Source of the DNA: an uncultured Anaerolineales bacterium
GTDB taxonomy: Bacteria > Chloroflexota > Anaerolineae > Anaerolineales > UBA4823
Assembly (NCBI GenBank): GCA_937928795.1
Contig: CALFWB010000043.1
Coordinates: 1-55,449, forward strand
DNA: 55,449 bases
Direction: 5' to 3'
Part shown: one piece after another, positions 33,978-44,037 of the stretch
Position numbering within the stretch: position 1 is the first letter of the stretch
How the letters are laid out: the number at the start of each line of letters is the position of its first letter
Made by a program: the position numbers and the translations under genes
Notes under the pieces: generated by a model
Database searches by the model: none
What the model was told of the DNA's origin: nothing
Seen by the model: the letters and a program-made list of their open reading frames with translations, nothing else

Positions 33978-36900
33978 ATGACGCAGCCAAAAAGAGGAAG
34001 AGAAATTGGCTTTGCGAAGCCAATTTTTTATGTAGGCATCGGCGCCTCTGCAGGAGGCTTGGAAGCCTTAGAGTCTTTCTTTTCTCATATGCCCCCCGAT
34101 AGCGGCCTGGCGTTTGTGGTCATCCAGCACCTCTCGCCAGATTACAAAAGCATGATGGTTGAGCTGCTCTCCAAGCACACCGTCATGCCTGTCTATCGGG
34201 CTGAAGAGGGAATGGAGGTTCAAGCCAACACCATCTACCTTATCCCTCCCAAGAAGAACCTGACCATCTTCCATGGCAAGCTCTTGCTTAGCGAACAGGA
34301 CTTCTCCAAAGGGCTCAATTTACCTATTGATGTCTTTTTCCGTTCGTTAGCGGATGACCAAGGGGATAAGGCGATTGGCATTGTCCTTTCGGGGACAGGC
34401 AGCGATGGCGTGCGTGGTTTGCGGGCGATCAAAGAGGCGGGTGGGATCAGTCTGGTGCAAAGTGTCGAGTCGGCGCGTTTCGACGGGATGCCACGGGCTG
34501 CCATTTTGAGCGGTTTAGCTGACTTTGTCCTCTCCCCGGACGAAATGCCTGAAAAGCTGTTGGCGATCTCCAAGCGCCCCATTTTGCTCACTCACCCTGA
34601 GGCTGCACCTCGCCCAACCGAAGAAGGCGGTTTAGAGCGCATCTTTGCCCTGATCCGCGAAGCCACCAAAGTGGATTTCACCTACTATAAACCTAGTACG
34701 GTGATCCGCCGCATTGAACGGCGCATGACCTTCAATCAAATCGAGGACCTATCAGGCTATGTTTATTACCTTGAAAGCCATCCGAGCGAAGTCGTTGCAC
34801 TCTATCGTGAACTCCTGATCGGGGTGACCAGCTTCTTTCGCGACCGCGAAGTCTTTGATGAATTGGAAGTCAATTACCTGCCTTCTCTCTTTCTTGAGTC
34901 CGATAAAGGCGAATTGCGCTTTTGGGTAGCCGGCTGTTCGACCGGAGAAGAAGCCTATTCGCTGGCGATCTTGTGTCGCGAAGTGATGGAACGCACCGGT
35001 CTGCGCCGTCAGGTGAAAATCTTTGCGACCGATATCGACCGCGATGCGCTCTATCAAGCTGGCAGTGGGATTTATAGCGAGGGAATCGCTGCCGATGTCC
35101 CGCCGCGCTTGTTGAGCAAATATTTTCACCATCGCGATGAACACTATCAGATCGATCGCTCGCTGCGGGAAATGGTCGTCTTTGCCCAACATAATTTGAT
35201 CAAAGATCCCCCTTTCACGAATATCGATCTAATCACTTGTCGCAATTTGCTGATCTACCTTCAACCGGTCTTGCAACGCAAAGCCATCGATCTGTTTAGC
35301 TTTTCGCTGAACTCTGGCGGCTTGCTGGTGCTCGGTACCAGCGAGACTACCGGTGAAAATGGCGAGCTCTTCGAATTGCTTCACCCGCGCTACCGCATTT
35401 ACCGCTCCAAGGGCAGACGCCGCCCCGCGGGAGATTTGCAAGAGTTTGCTAACGCGGCTGTGCCCGTGCCCGGACCGAACCGCCTCTACACCCTCGGTCG
35501 GCCGCTGGCGGCTCAGCGCACCCATGAGGAAGAACGCTTGTTTGAACGTTTTTTGCAAACTGTTGCAGGGGAGTTTCTGCCCCTGACCGTAATTGTCAAC
35601 GAACGCCTTGAAGTGCTCCACATCGTCGGCGACCCGGCTGATTATTTTCGTTTGCCCAGCGGCAAATTGGTCAATGACATCTCACGGATGGCGATCAAAG
35701 AACTCTCCATCCCCCTCGCCACCGGTTTACAAAAAGTTTTCAAGACCCAAAAGGAAATCCGCTATTCCAATATCCGCTTGCCGAAAGGGGATGAAAAGCA
35801 AGGGGTGGATATCTTGATCAAGCCTCTGCCGACCAAGAAAACCCAAGAGCCCCTTGCAGCCGTCTTTATCGAGGAGTCCGCTTCGTTGTCTCACGACAGA
35901 CGCGCCAGCGATGTCCAAGTGTACGACTTGAGCGCCGAAGCGGAACAACGCATCCGTGACCTTGAACAAGAACTGCAGTTTACTCGCGAGAACTTGCAAG
36001 CCACCATCGAAGAATTGGAAACCTCGAACGAAGAGCTGCAAGCTACCAACGAAGAATTGCTTGCCAGCAACCAAGAACTCCAGAGCGCCAACGAAGAATT
36101 GCAATCGGTCAATGAAGAATTGCACACGGTAAACGCCGAGTATCAGAGCAAGATCATTGAGTTAACTGAGCTGACAAACGACCTCGACAACTTGATTGCC
36201 TCCACTCGCATCGCCACCCTGTTTTTAGACGAGAATCTCGACATTCGCCGCTTTACCCCTGAAGCCCGTAAAATTTTCAAGATCTTAGATAATGACATTG
36301 GCCGCCCGCTCAGTATGATTTTGCATACCTTAGAAGGTGTCGATTTGCTGGCTCTGACCCAACAAGTGCAAAGCTGTGGTGGAGAAGTGGAACGGGAAGT
36401 GCAAACGCAAAGCGGCGAATGGTATCTCCTGCGGGTTTTTCCCTACTGTGTGGGCAAAAATCAGTTCGCCGGCTTGGTGCTGAGTTTTACCGATATCAGC
36501 CGCCTTAAAGCCGCTCAGAGCGCCTTGTCCGACTCGGAAGTGCGCCTTGCCAGCTTGTATCGCGCTGCGCCGATTGGCATTGCTCACTGGATAGACGATC
36601 GATTTCAGGATGTGGGTGGCAGGCTAGCTGAGATGCTGGGCTATTCTGAAGAAGAATTGAACGGTTTGCCAGCCGAAAGGCTGTTTGAAAGCCAGAGCGC
36701 CTATCAATCCTTTTTATCCCACCTAAAAGCCGAGCTCGAGCAGCGTAGCGTGAGCGCCGTAGAGGTTTCCTTGCGGTGCAAAGATGGCGCCCTTTTCCCG
36801 GCCTTAGTTTCTGCAGCGCGCTATCGCGAGGATGACCCTGCCAAAGGCTACACCTTCACGGTCAGCGACCTAACTTTGTGCAGACAAGCCCTTCAAGAGG

Positions 36901-37298
36901 CCGCCCAAAGCAAACGGTCCTATGAATTGCTCTTCAACACCATGGCTGAAGGGGTGGTCTTCCAAAATGCGAGCGGGGAAATCATCGCTGCCAACCCGGC
37001 TGCCGAACGCATCCTCGGATTGACCTTCGACCAGATGCGCGGGCGCACCTCCCACGACCCGCGCTGGCGGGCGGTGGACGCCGACGGCGCCCCCTTCCCC
37101 GGCGAAAAACACCCTGCGATGGTCGCCTTGCGCAGCGGTCAACCCGTTTATGGCACCATCATGGGCGTCTTCAACCCTCACTGCGAGCAAATGCGTTGGC
37201 TGCGCGTTAATGCCATTCCCATTTATGAAGGGGATCAAGTAAAAGGAGTCTATACAACTTTTTTGGATATCACCGATGAACAGCAGCAAAAAGCTTGA
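33978..37298 (+). CDS. CheB/CheR fusion with coiled coil and PAS domains
   Basis: Domain order: CheB methylesterase (about 17-205; Ser24 in GIGASAGG, His51 in VIQHLSPDY, Asp in [11 protein letters not shown]), CheR methyltransferase (about 225-490; [37 protein letters not shown]), a linker, then a Glu/Asn-rich coiled coil (about 660-745; [19 protein letters not shown]) and about three PAS domains, the last ending [10 protein letters not shown]. Such fusions occur beside histidine kinases and act in stress or photoreceptor-like signalling rather than chemotaxis. Both catalytic halves look intact. TGGAGGTGA is 6 bases before the ATG. The end overlaps the next gene's longest frame by four bases. 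Confidence 0.9.
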   Translation: MTQPKRGREIGFAKPIFYVGIGASAGGLEALESFFSHMPPDSGLAFVVIQHLSPDYKSMMVELLSKHTVMPVYRAEEGMEVQANTIYLIPPKKNLTIFHGKLLLSEQDFSKGLNLPIDVFFRSLADDQGDKAIGIVLSGTGSDGVRGLRAIKEAGGISLVQSVESARFDGMPRAAILSGLADFVLSPDEMPEKLLAISKRPILLTHPEAAPRPTEEGGLERIFALIREATKVDFTYYKPSTVIRRIERRMTFNQIEDLSGYVYYLESHPSEVVALYRELLIGVTSFFRDREVFDELEVNYLPSLFLESDKGELRFWVAGCSTGEEAYSLAILCREVMERTGLRRQVKIFATDIDRDALYQAGSGIYSEGIAADVPPRLLSKYFHHRDEHYQIDRSLREMVVFAQHNLIKDPPFTNIDLITCRNLLIYLQPVLQRKAIDLFSFSLNSGGLLVLGTSETTGENGELFELLHPRYRIYRSKGRRRPAGDLQEFANAAVPVPGPNRLYTLGRPLAAQRTHEEERLFERFLQTVAGEFLPLTVIVNERLEVLHIVGDPADYFRLPSGKLVNDISRMAIKELSIPLATGLQKVFKTQKEIRYSNIRLPKGDEKQGVDILIKPLPTKKTQEPLAAVFIEESASLSHDRRASDVQVYDLSAEAEQRIRDLEQELQFTRENLQATIEELETSNEELQATNEELLASNQELQSANEELQSVNEELHTVNAEYQSKIIELTELTNDLDNLIASTRIATLFLDENLDIRRFTPEARKIFKILDNDIGRPLSMILHTLEGVDLLALTQQVQSCGGEVEREVQTQSGEWYLLRVFPYCVGKNQFAGLVLSFTDISRLKAAQSALSDSEVRLASLYRAAPIGIAHWIDDRFQDVGGRLAEMLGYSEEELNGLPAERLFESQSAYQSFLSHLKAELEQRSVSAVEVSLRCKDGALFPALVSAARYREDDPAKGYTFTVSDLTLCRQALQEAAQSKRSYELLFNTMAEGVVFQNASGEIIAANPAAERILGLTFDQMRGRTSHDPRWRAVDADGAPFPGEKHPAMVALRSGQPVYGTIMGVFNPHCEQMRWLRVNAIPIYEGDQVKGVYTTFLDITDEQQQKA

Positions 37299-37321
37299 AG
37301 TTTCCTTTGAGGCTTGGCAGC

Positions 37322-40285
37322 ATGGCAGAGCATGAACCCCAACCCCCCGAACCCTCCTTGCGCCAACAGGCATTGGAAAGATTGGCAAACGCTCCTCAGA
37401 CTCTCAGAGACTTAAGTCGCACCGAGATTTTGCAGCTCGCTCATGAGCTGCAAGTGCACCAAATTGAGCTCGAATTGCAAAACGAAGAACTCAAAAGCAC
37501 CCTCGCTGAACTGGAACGAGCGCGCAGCTTGTTCTTTTCCCTCTTCAACCGTTCTCCGATTGGCTATGTCCTGCTGGATGAACAGGGCATCATTCGAGAA
37601 GTCAACCAAACCTTCTGCGAGATGGTAACGTATCGAATGGATGAAGTGGTGGGCAAGCCCCTCCAGAACTTTCTCCATGAGGACGATCGCTCGGCTTTTC
37701 TTGCCCGCTATCGAGCCACTTTTCGCCAGCCCCAAAATAAAGTCTTTGAGCTACGCTTGAACGGGGCAGAACAGCAAGTGCTTTGGGTTCGCGTGCAAGG
37801 CGAACGTCTGCTTTTACCCGCCGAGCGGGCAGGAAAAGACGATCGCGACCACCTTTTATTGGCTTTCAGCGACATTACTGCCCAAAAGATCGCCGAAGAA
37901 AACCGCCGTTTGGACGAAAGGCGCCTGCAAAGCTTGATCGAAATCGCCCAGTATCCCTACAGCTCGGTTGAGGAGCTATTGCGCTTTACCCTAGAAAAAG
38001 CTTTGCTCGTCACCCAAAGTGAGATCGGCTATTTGTTGGATTATAACGAAGAGACTCAGCAACTGCGTACCCGCTTCGTTTCCGAGGGTGCACAAAAGTT
38101 GTCTGAACTAGACCCTGCTGCGTATCCGCAAACTTACTCGCTTGAGGAAAGTGGCTTGCGCGCCGAAGCGATTCGCCAGCGCAAGGCGGTCATTATCAAC
38201 GATTACCGTCAGCCTCATCCAAACAAGCGTGGCTACCCTGAGGGACACGTTGAAATCCGCCGCTTCCTGAGCGTCCCCGTCTTTGAAGATGGCTGCATTG
38301 TGGCTGTGATTAGCGTTGCCAACAAGCCGCATGACTATACCGAAACGGATGCGCAGCAACTGACCCTCATGATGGATACTGCGTGGAAGATGGTCGTCCG
38401 CCAAAAGCTTATCGAAGCCTTACAACGCAGTGAGGAGCGTTATCGCAATCTGGTTGAAAACGCCCAAGATTTCATTTACCGCTTCTCTTTTGTGCCGCAA
38501 GCGCACTATGAGTACGTCAGTCCGTCCGTAACAACGGTCACCGGCTATACACCAGAAGAACTTTATCAAAACGCGGCTTTGGGCTTAGAGCTTGTTCATC
38601 CCGAAGATGTCCCGTACTTACAGGAAATGCTTGCCGAAGGTGTGAAAGAAGACAAAAAGCTCCTGTTGCGCTGGAGGCGTAAGGATGGAAGGGTGATTTG
38701 GGTAGAGCAGCAATATACACCGCTCTTTGACTCGCAGGGAAACTTAACCGCATTTGAGGCCATTGCACGGGACATAACCGACCGCAAAGAAATTGAACTC
38801 GCCCTTCAAAACCTGCTCCAAGAGTACGAAACGCTGTTTAACGGCGTTCAGGATGCAGTTTTTTTGATAGAAGTTGGGGAAGAGGGTGAGTTTCGTTATC
38901 TGCGTACCAACCTCAGCCATCAGAAAAAAACGGGCTTCCCTTTAGAAACGGTTCAAGGGAAAACGCCATTGGCGTTATTGGGGGAAGAGTTAGGAGCGAT
39001 TATTCGGGGAAATTACCAACGCTGTGTGGATAGCGGTCATCCCATTACCTATGAGGAGACTTTAGACTTGCCAGGGGGAATCCGTACTTGGTCAACCACT
39101 TTAGTGCCTATCTGGCGTGAGGGTCGCATTCAGTACATCGTAGGTGCTGCAACGGATATCACCGAAGCAAAAGCTGCCCGAGAGTCTGTTCGGCAGAGCG
39201 AAGAACGCTACCGCACCCTATTTGAAAACATGAACGAGGGCTTCGCTTTGCATGAGATGATTTGGGACGAAGCCGGCCGCCCGGTCGATTATCGCTTTTT
39301 GGAGGTCAACCCAGCTTTTGAACGACTGAGCGGCTTGCGCGCCGATCAAGTGATCGGTCGGACTGCCCGCCAACTTTTGCCTGATTTAGAGCAGAGTTGG
39401 ATCGAGCGCTACGCCGAGATCGCCCGCACGGGCAAGGCGCTTGTATTTGAAGAATATGCTGCGCCTTTGAAAAAATGGTACGACGTGCGCGCCTTTTCGC
39501 CCAAAGCGGGCTTTTTTGCGGCTGTTTTCAGCGATGTCACCCAGCGCAAGCAGTGGGAAAAGGAACGGGAACAATTGATTCAAGACTTACAGAGCAAGAA
39601 TAACGAATTGAGCCAGTTTACCTATACCGTATCCCATGATCTCAAAGGCCCGCTCATCACCATCTTAGGCTTTCTTGGCTTTGTTGAACAAAACTTAGAA
39701 CAAGGCAACTTGGAACAAGCCAAAGCCGATCTACAACGCATTCGTTTTGCCGCCGAGAAGATGCAGGCATTGTTGGAGGGCTTGCTGGAACTCTCGCGCA
39801 TCGGGCGCCTGATCAACCCGCCTAGCCAATTCTCCTTCGGCGAAGTGGTTACGGAAGCGGTGCAATTATTGCTTGGAAATATCTATGATCAGGGACGAAC
39901 GGTTGAATTTGAGATCGCTCCCGATTTACCGAACGTTTACGGCGACCGTGCTCGTCTGCTCCAAGTGATGCAAAACTTGCTCGATAACGCCTTGAAATAT
40001 TTAGGTGAGCAACCTCAGCCGCTCATTGAGATTGGCTGGCGCGAAGCTGCGGATGAATATCAATTTTACGTGCGTGACAACGGCATTGGCATTGAACCTG
40101 CTCATCAGGAAAGGGTCTTCGGCTTATTCGAAAAGCTTGACCCGCGCGCTCAAGGTTATGGAGTTGGCCTTGCCCTGGTCAAACGGATTATTGAAGTCCA
40201 TCACGGACGCATCTGGGTCGAATCGGAAGGGGAGGGAAAGGGAGCAACCTTCTGGTTCACTTTGCCCAAAGCGCCTAAAGCATAA
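37322..40285 (+). CDS. PAS/GAF sensor histidine kinase
   Basis: I take ATG 37322 (MAEHEPQPPEP); an in-frame TTG at 37295 is also possible. The first 70 residues resemble the coiled helices preceding PAS domains (LQVHQIELELQNEELKSTL). Then come PAS, GAF (about 220-370; FLSVPVFEDGCIVAVISVANKP), and three more PAS units. The H box is FTYTVSHDLKGPLITILGF (His near 770). The ATPase domain has NLLDNALKYLG, DNGIGI and GYGVGLALVKRIIEVHHG. It should autophosphorylate and pass phosphate to the response regulator 18 bases downstream. No membrane segment, so it senses a cytoplasmic signal. Confidence 0.9.
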   Translation: MAEHEPQPPEPSLRQQALERLANAPQTLRDLSRTEILQLAHELQVHQIELELQNEELKSTLAELERARSLFFSLFNRSPIGYVLLDEQGIIREVNQTFCEMVTYRMDEVVGKPLQNFLHEDDRSAFLARYRATFRQPQNKVFELRLNGAEQQVLWVRVQGERLLLPAERAGKDDRDHLLLAFSDITAQKIAEENRRLDERRLQSLIEIAQYPYSSVEELLRFTLEKALLVTQSEIGYLLDYNEETQQLRTRFVSEGAQKLSELDPAAYPQTYSLEESGLRAEAIRQRKAVIINDYRQPHPNKRGYPEGHVEIRRFLSVPVFEDGCIVAVISVANKPHDYTETDAQQLTLMMDTAWKMVVRQKLIEALQRSEERYRNLVENAQDFIYRFSFVPQAHYEYVSPSVTTVTGYTPEELYQNAALGLELVHPEDVPYLQEMLAEGVKEDKKLLLRWRRKDGRVIWVEQQYTPLFDSQGNLTAFEAIARDITDRKEIELALQNLLQEYETLFNGVQDAVFLIEVGEEGEFRYLRTNLSHQKKTGFPLETVQGKTPLALLGEELGAIIRGNYQRCVDSGHPITYEETLDLPGGIRTWSTTLVPIWREGRIQYIVGAATDITEAKAARESVRQSEERYRTLFENMNEGFALHEMIWDEAGRPVDYRFLEVNPAFERLSGLRADQVIGRTARQLLPDLEQSWIERYAEIARTGKALVFEEYAAPLKKWYDVRAFSPKAGFFAAVFSDVTQRKQWEKEREQLIQDLQSKNNELSQFTYTVSHDLKGPLITILGFLGFVEQNLEQGNLEQAKADLQRIRFAAEKMQALLEGLLELSRIGRLINPPSQFSFGEVVTEAVQLLLGNIYDQGRTVEFEIAPDLPNVYGDRARLLQVMQNLLDNALKYLGEQPQPLIEIGWREAADEYQFYVRDNGIGIEPAHQERVFGLFEKLDPRAQGYGVGLALVKRIIEVHHGRIWVESEGEGKGATFWFTLPKAPKA

Positions 40286-40303
40286 TTTGGGGAGGAGGTC
40301 ATC

Positions 40304-40756
40304 TTGGAACGTCAAAAGCCAATTCATGTCTTGCTGGTCGAGGATAACCCCGATCATGCTGAACTCTTGCGCCGTCTCTTTAGATCCTATTTGGTGAGCA
40401 ATGTCTTCTGTCAAGTTGAAGATGGCGAACAAGCCCTAGCCTACTTAAATCGTGAGGGCAAGTATGCCGATGACGACCGCTATCCCTACCCAGACCTGCT
40501 TTTGCTCGATCTGCGCTTGCCGAAAGTGGATGGCTTTCAGGTGCTGGAACAGGTTAAGTCATCTCCTAAACATCGCCATCTTGTGGTCGTCATCCTCACC
40601 TCCAGCCGCAATGAGCAGGACGTTCAGCGCGCCTATCAATTATATGCAAACAGCTATTTGGTCAAACCCTACCGGATGGAGGAGTTTACGGATATTTTGC
40701 GCTATGTTGGGTTATATTGGTTGAAATGGAATGTGTATGCCAAAACCAGCTCCTAA
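40304..40756 (+). CDS. Single-domain response regulator (Rcp1-like)
   Basis: A TTG start with GGAGGAGG 7 bases upstream is used. The protein is a REC domain alone: acidic pair VEDNPDH, phosphorylated Asp in LLLLDLRLPKVDGF, Thr in VVVILTSS and Lys in NSYLVKPY. The insertion around REGKYADDDRYPYP matches Rcp1-type regulators that pair with phytochrome-like kinases. No output domain; it likely relays phosphate or binds a partner. The kinase upstream is the obvious donor. Confidence 0.88.
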   Translation: MERQKPIHVLLVEDNPDHAELLRRLFRSYLVSNVFCQVEDGEQALAYLNREGKYADDDRYPYPDLLLLDLRLPKVDGFQVLEQVKSSPKHRHLVVVILTSSRNEQDVQRAYQLYANSYLVKPYRMEEFTDILRYVGLYWLKWNVYAKTSS

Positions 40757-40901
40757 GCTCCCTTTGGTCGCTTTCCCTTGCCCGAATGCCAAGTCAAGTG
40801 CGCAGACCCTTGGTCTGGGGCGAAGAGGACAATTGCGGCGGCAGAGCGCGTTTTGCTGTCTATTTAGGAGCGTTTGGAGGTATGAAGTACAGGAGTAGCC
40901 T

Positions 40902-41252
40902 TTGGAAGACAAAGCGTTGACCATCCTCATGGTTGAGGATAACCTCGATCACATCGAGCTGGTGCGCTGTGCCTTTGAGCTTGCCAATCGCAACGACCAA
41001 TTCTACGCCTTTTGCACCCTGCGAGAAGCGTTGCACTGGCTCCAAGGATATCAGCCGGATGTTGTTATTGCCGACCTGCACTTACCAGATGGCAGCGGAC
41101 TGTGGGATGCGCTGACCTCCGATCGTCCTTACCGCCCGGCTTGGACAAAAGAGGCTGCCAAAGCCTATATCCAAAACCAAGCTGGCTCTCAGTTTGACCC
41201 TCAAGTCGTTGAAACGTTTCTCCGTTTATTGGCGTGTGGAGAGATCGAATGA
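40902..41252 (+). CDS. REC/HD-GYP deletion remnant
   Basis: It begins at TTG 40902 behind AGGAG. Residues 1-68 are the first half of a REC domain (MVEDNLDH, VVIADLHLPDGSGL, including the phospho-Asp). The sequence then jumps into WDALTSDRPYRPAWTKEAAKAYI and FDPQVVETFLRLL, which is the C-terminal end of an HD-GYP c-di-GMP phosphodiesterase. The remaining REC half and the HD and GYP motifs are missing, so an in-frame deletion fused two ends of a REC-HD-GYP protein. The stop overlaps the next ATG (41249) in ATGA. It has neither a full receiver nor a phosphodiesterase site; it may be a dead gene or a small adaptor. Confidence 0.75.
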   Translation: MEDKALTILMVEDNLDHIELVRCAFELANRNDQFYAFCTLREALHWLQGYQPDVVIADLHLPDGSGLWDALTSDRPYRPAWTKEAAKAYIQNQAGSQFDPQVVETFLRLLACGEIE

Positions 41253-43507
41253 ACCAGCCCATCATGCTTTTACTGGTTGAAGATGATCCCGATCACGTTG
41301 AACTTTTGCGTCGCGCCCTAGCAGGTCATCCACGCCCCTTCGAAGTTGTGTGGATGGATACCGTCCAGGCTGCCCAGCGATGGCTGGCGGAGAACACCCC
41401 TGATTTGCTGCTGACCGACCTTTATCTCCCCGATGGCTTGGGAAAGGTTTTCCTGCAGAACAATGGACGTCCTTTGCCTTACCCGGTGATCGTTCAAACC
41501 GCTTACGGAGATGAGGAGAAAGCGGTGGAGATGATCAAAGCTGGAGCATACGATTACTTACCCAAGCGTTTTGACCGCTTCCGTGAATTGCCCTACCTGC
41601 TGGAACATGCTGTCGAAAATTGGCAGCACCAACGCGAGCGCCAAGAACTCGAGGCACGCCTGCAAGCCGGACAGTCGGTCTTTCAAACCATTTTTGAAAA
41701 TGCACCGCTGGGAATGCTGTTTTTCGATGAAAAGGGCGTTGTGCAAGCGGCTAATCCGCAACTCGCCCAACTCATGGGACTTCCCTTGGAAACTTTGCTC
41801 GGCTTGGAGTTAGCGCAAGTGCCCTATGAGCTGATTAGCGAGGCGGTGCAGAGGGTGCTGAACGGCGAAACGGTAGCTCAGGAAGTGGATTTTCGCATCC
41901 AACCCTATCAACGCGGGCTTGCCATTCGCAGTCAGTTGTCTCCCGTTCGGTTGCCGGATGGGCGCATCTTGGGCGGGGTGGCCATTTTGCGAGATGTGAC
42001 GGCCGAGAAAAACGCTCAAGATGTGCGCCAAGCCCTCTACGAAATTGCCAGCTTAGCCAATCAAGCCCAGAGCGCAGAGTCGCTCTATGGCGGCATTCAC
42101 CAAATTGTGGGCCGCATTTTACCGGCGGAAAACTTTTATATCGCTTTGTGGGATAGGTCACATCACCGTCTAAGTTTTCCGTATTGGGTTGATCAGCATG
42201 ACCCTAACCCAGGCGTGGTGCCACTAAGCAAGGGCTTAACAGGGGTTGTCTTGCGTTCGGGGCAACCATTGCTCGCTGAGAATGAGCTGTGTGAGGAGAT
42301 GGAACAACGGGGCGAGATCGAACGTCTAGGGACACCAAGTGCAGCCTGGTTAGGTGCTCCGCTCAAAGACCGTGCGGGCGACGTGTTTGGCGCTGTGGTT
42401 GTCCAATCTTATGACCCTCAGGTGCGTTATAACCCTCAACAAGTCAAAGTTATGGAATATATTGCTGCCCAAATCGGTCAGGTGTTGCAGCGCTTTCATG
42501 CCGAAGAACAGGAACGCCAGCAGCGCCTTTTAGCGGAATCGCTCTTAGAAGCTACGGCGGCTCTATCTCAAAGTCTTGATCTTGAGCAGGTCTTCCAGCG
42601 CATTTTCCACCAGCTTGGCATGATTACGCGCTATGATCAATGCAGCATTGCTTTGATTGAAGGGGAATTTGCGCACATCGTTGCCCAAAGGGGGAAATTG
42701 CTGCCCAACACCGAAGATGCGCGCCAGATGCGTTGGGAGGAATTTGAGACCTTTTGCCAAATCTACCGCAGTGTCTCGCCCTTACTGATCGCTGATGTTC
42801 AGGAAGACCCCAAATGGCGCAAACTTACTGGCTTAGAATGGGTGCGTGGCTACATTGGCTTACCCCTCATGGTTAAGCAAAAAGTGATCGGTTTTCTCAA
42901 TTTGGCTTTTAAGCAAAGGCTTGAGGTTGATCCGACGGAAATCACCCCCCTCATGGCTTTTGCCAATTTAGCCGCGCAAGCCATTGAAAACGCGCGCCTT
43001 TACCAGCAGGCGCAAGATCAAGCCATTCATGACGAATTGACGGGAATTTATAATCGCCGCGGCTTGAATCTGCTAGGCCAGCGCGAGTTTGAGCGTGCTG
43101 TCCGATATGAGCGCCCTCTGAGTGTGCTCTTTGGCGATGTTGATGGCTTCAAAGCTTTCAACGACCGCTACTCCTACGCCGTTGGCGATCGGGTGCTAAA
43201 GGCTGTGGCGCAGTGTCTCAAAGCCAACCTGCGCGAATTTGATCTCGTGGCTCGCTTTGGCGGCGATGAATTTGCCGTCATCTTACCGGAAACCCAACAG
43301 AAAGAAGCCATTGGCGTTGCGCAACGTCTCAACCGCGCCATCGAACAGTTGAGGATCCCTTATGATGGTTGTGAAGTTTCCGTTTCGCTTAGCTTTGGTG
43401 TGGTCCAGCGTGGAGAAAGCGACCACACGTGGGAGCAACTGCTTGAGCGGGCCTCACAAGCCTTGCGCCGCGCCAAGCAAGATGGGCTGCCGCTCTTCAC
43501 AGCCTGA
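41249..43507 (+). CDS. REC-PAS-GAF-GAF-GGDEF diguanylate cyclase
   Basis: ATG 41249 has GGAGAG 5 bases upstream; a GTG at 41234 is less likely. Order: REC (about 5-125; VEDDPDH, phospho-Asp in LLLTDLYLPDG, Lys in DYLPKRF), PAS (140-250), two GAF domains (260-400 and 430-590), then GGDEF (598-752) with DELTGIYNRRG, the intact RFGGDEFAVIL and the inhibitory RxxD site (REFDLVARFGGDEF). It should make c-di-GMP when phosphorylated and be limited by product binding. It closes the operon. The previous remnant derives from a phosphodiesterase, the opposing activity. Confidence 0.92.
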   Translation: MNQPIMLLLVEDDPDHVELLRRALAGHPRPFEVVWMDTVQAAQRWLAENTPDLLLTDLYLPDGLGKVFLQNNGRPLPYPVIVQTAYGDEEKAVEMIKAGAYDYLPKRFDRFRELPYLLEHAVENWQHQRERQELEARLQAGQSVFQTIFENAPLGMLFFDEKGVVQAANPQLAQLMGLPLETLLGLELAQVPYELISEAVQRVLNGETVAQEVDFRIQPYQRGLAIRSQLSPVRLPDGRILGGVAILRDVTAEKNAQDVRQALYEIASLANQAQSAESLYGGIHQIVGRILPAENFYIALWDRSHHRLSFPYWVDQHDPNPGVVPLSKGLTGVVLRSGQPLLAENELCEEMEQRGEIERLGTPSAAWLGAPLKDRAGDVFGAVVVQSYDPQVRYNPQQVKVMEYIAAQIGQVLQRFHAEEQERQQRLLAESLLEATAALSQSLDLEQVFQRIFHQLGMITRYDQCSIALIEGEFAHIVAQRGKLLPNTEDARQMRWEEFETFCQIYRSVSPLLIADVQEDPKWRKLTGLEWVRGYIGLPLMVKQKVIGFLNLAFKQRLEVDPTEITPLMAFANLAAQAIENARLYQQAQDQAIHDELTGIYNRRGLNLLGQREFERAVRYERPLSVLFGDVDGFKAFNDRYSYAVGDRVLKAVAQCLKANLREFDLVARFGGDEFAVILPETQQKEAIGVAQRLNRAIEQLRIPYDGCEVSVSLSFGVVQRGESDHTWEQLLERASQALRRAKQDGLPLFTA

Positions 43508-43812
43508 ATGATGGCTAGTTTCATAGGGCGAGGTCGGGATAAGAAAGGAATCGGCCTCTTAGGCTCAGCTTAGAAACGGTGTAATTTTTCCCTTGTTCTT
43601 AGCCATTCGCTTGGAGGGTGCCAAGAAAATCACCCCAAAAGCGCGAAAGACCCAAAGCAAGGGAGAATCTCCCCTCTCCCTTTGGGAGAGGGGCTGGGGG
43701 TGAGGGATAAACCGCCAAGAGGCTAGAAACTTAAAAAGACCTACCCTAGATCGGTGAAAGGGTTAAGTATCCCTTCGCCCACCCTCCGCTCTACTTGAAG
43801 ATAAGGTGAAAC
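43508..43812. other. 305-base convergent gap with one repeat
   Basis: Apart from the repeat at 43661-43709 I see no gene, RNA or clear terminator between the convergent gene ends. Confidence 0.5.
43661..43709. repeat. C/T-rich palindromic repeat
   Basis: CCCCTCTCCC and GGGAGAGGGG flank TTT, a perfect 10-bp palindrome, followed by CTGGGGGTGAGGG. It is the clearest copy of the family found at 15702, 19457, 30176, 30313, 44946, 44988 and 48536. Confidence 0.85.
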
Positions 43813-44031
43813 TTACTCTAGCTTTGCTCGCCCGCTCTCGGTCAGCACAAAATGATCACCATCTTCCCGGAGCAATCCCGCTTGGACTAGCTCACGCAAG
43901 CTGCTGCGTACCCGAAAGAGAGGCAAGCCGCTGATTTGAGCTAGCTCGGCAGCGGTTTTTGGCTGTTCGGCTTCCCTAAGCACTTGGATTGCCGAAGGGG
44001 CTAGGGTTCCATCTGGGTTAATGCAAGCCAT
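43813..44031 (-). CDS. Small winged-helix DNA-binding protein
   Basis: The 72-residue product has the order of a winged helix: TAAELAQISGLPLFRVRSSLRELVQAGLLRED followed by a wing (HFVLTESGR). It starts 6 bases after the peroxiredoxin stop on the same strand and is translated with it. It lacks Cys, so it is not a redox sensor by itself. It may regulate the peroxiredoxin operon; this is inference. Confidence 0.7.
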   Translation of the reverse strand: MACINPDGTLAPSAIQVLREAEQPKTAAELAQISGLPLFRVRSSLRELVQAGLLREDGDHFVLTESGRAKLE

Positions 44032-44037
44032 CGGTGC

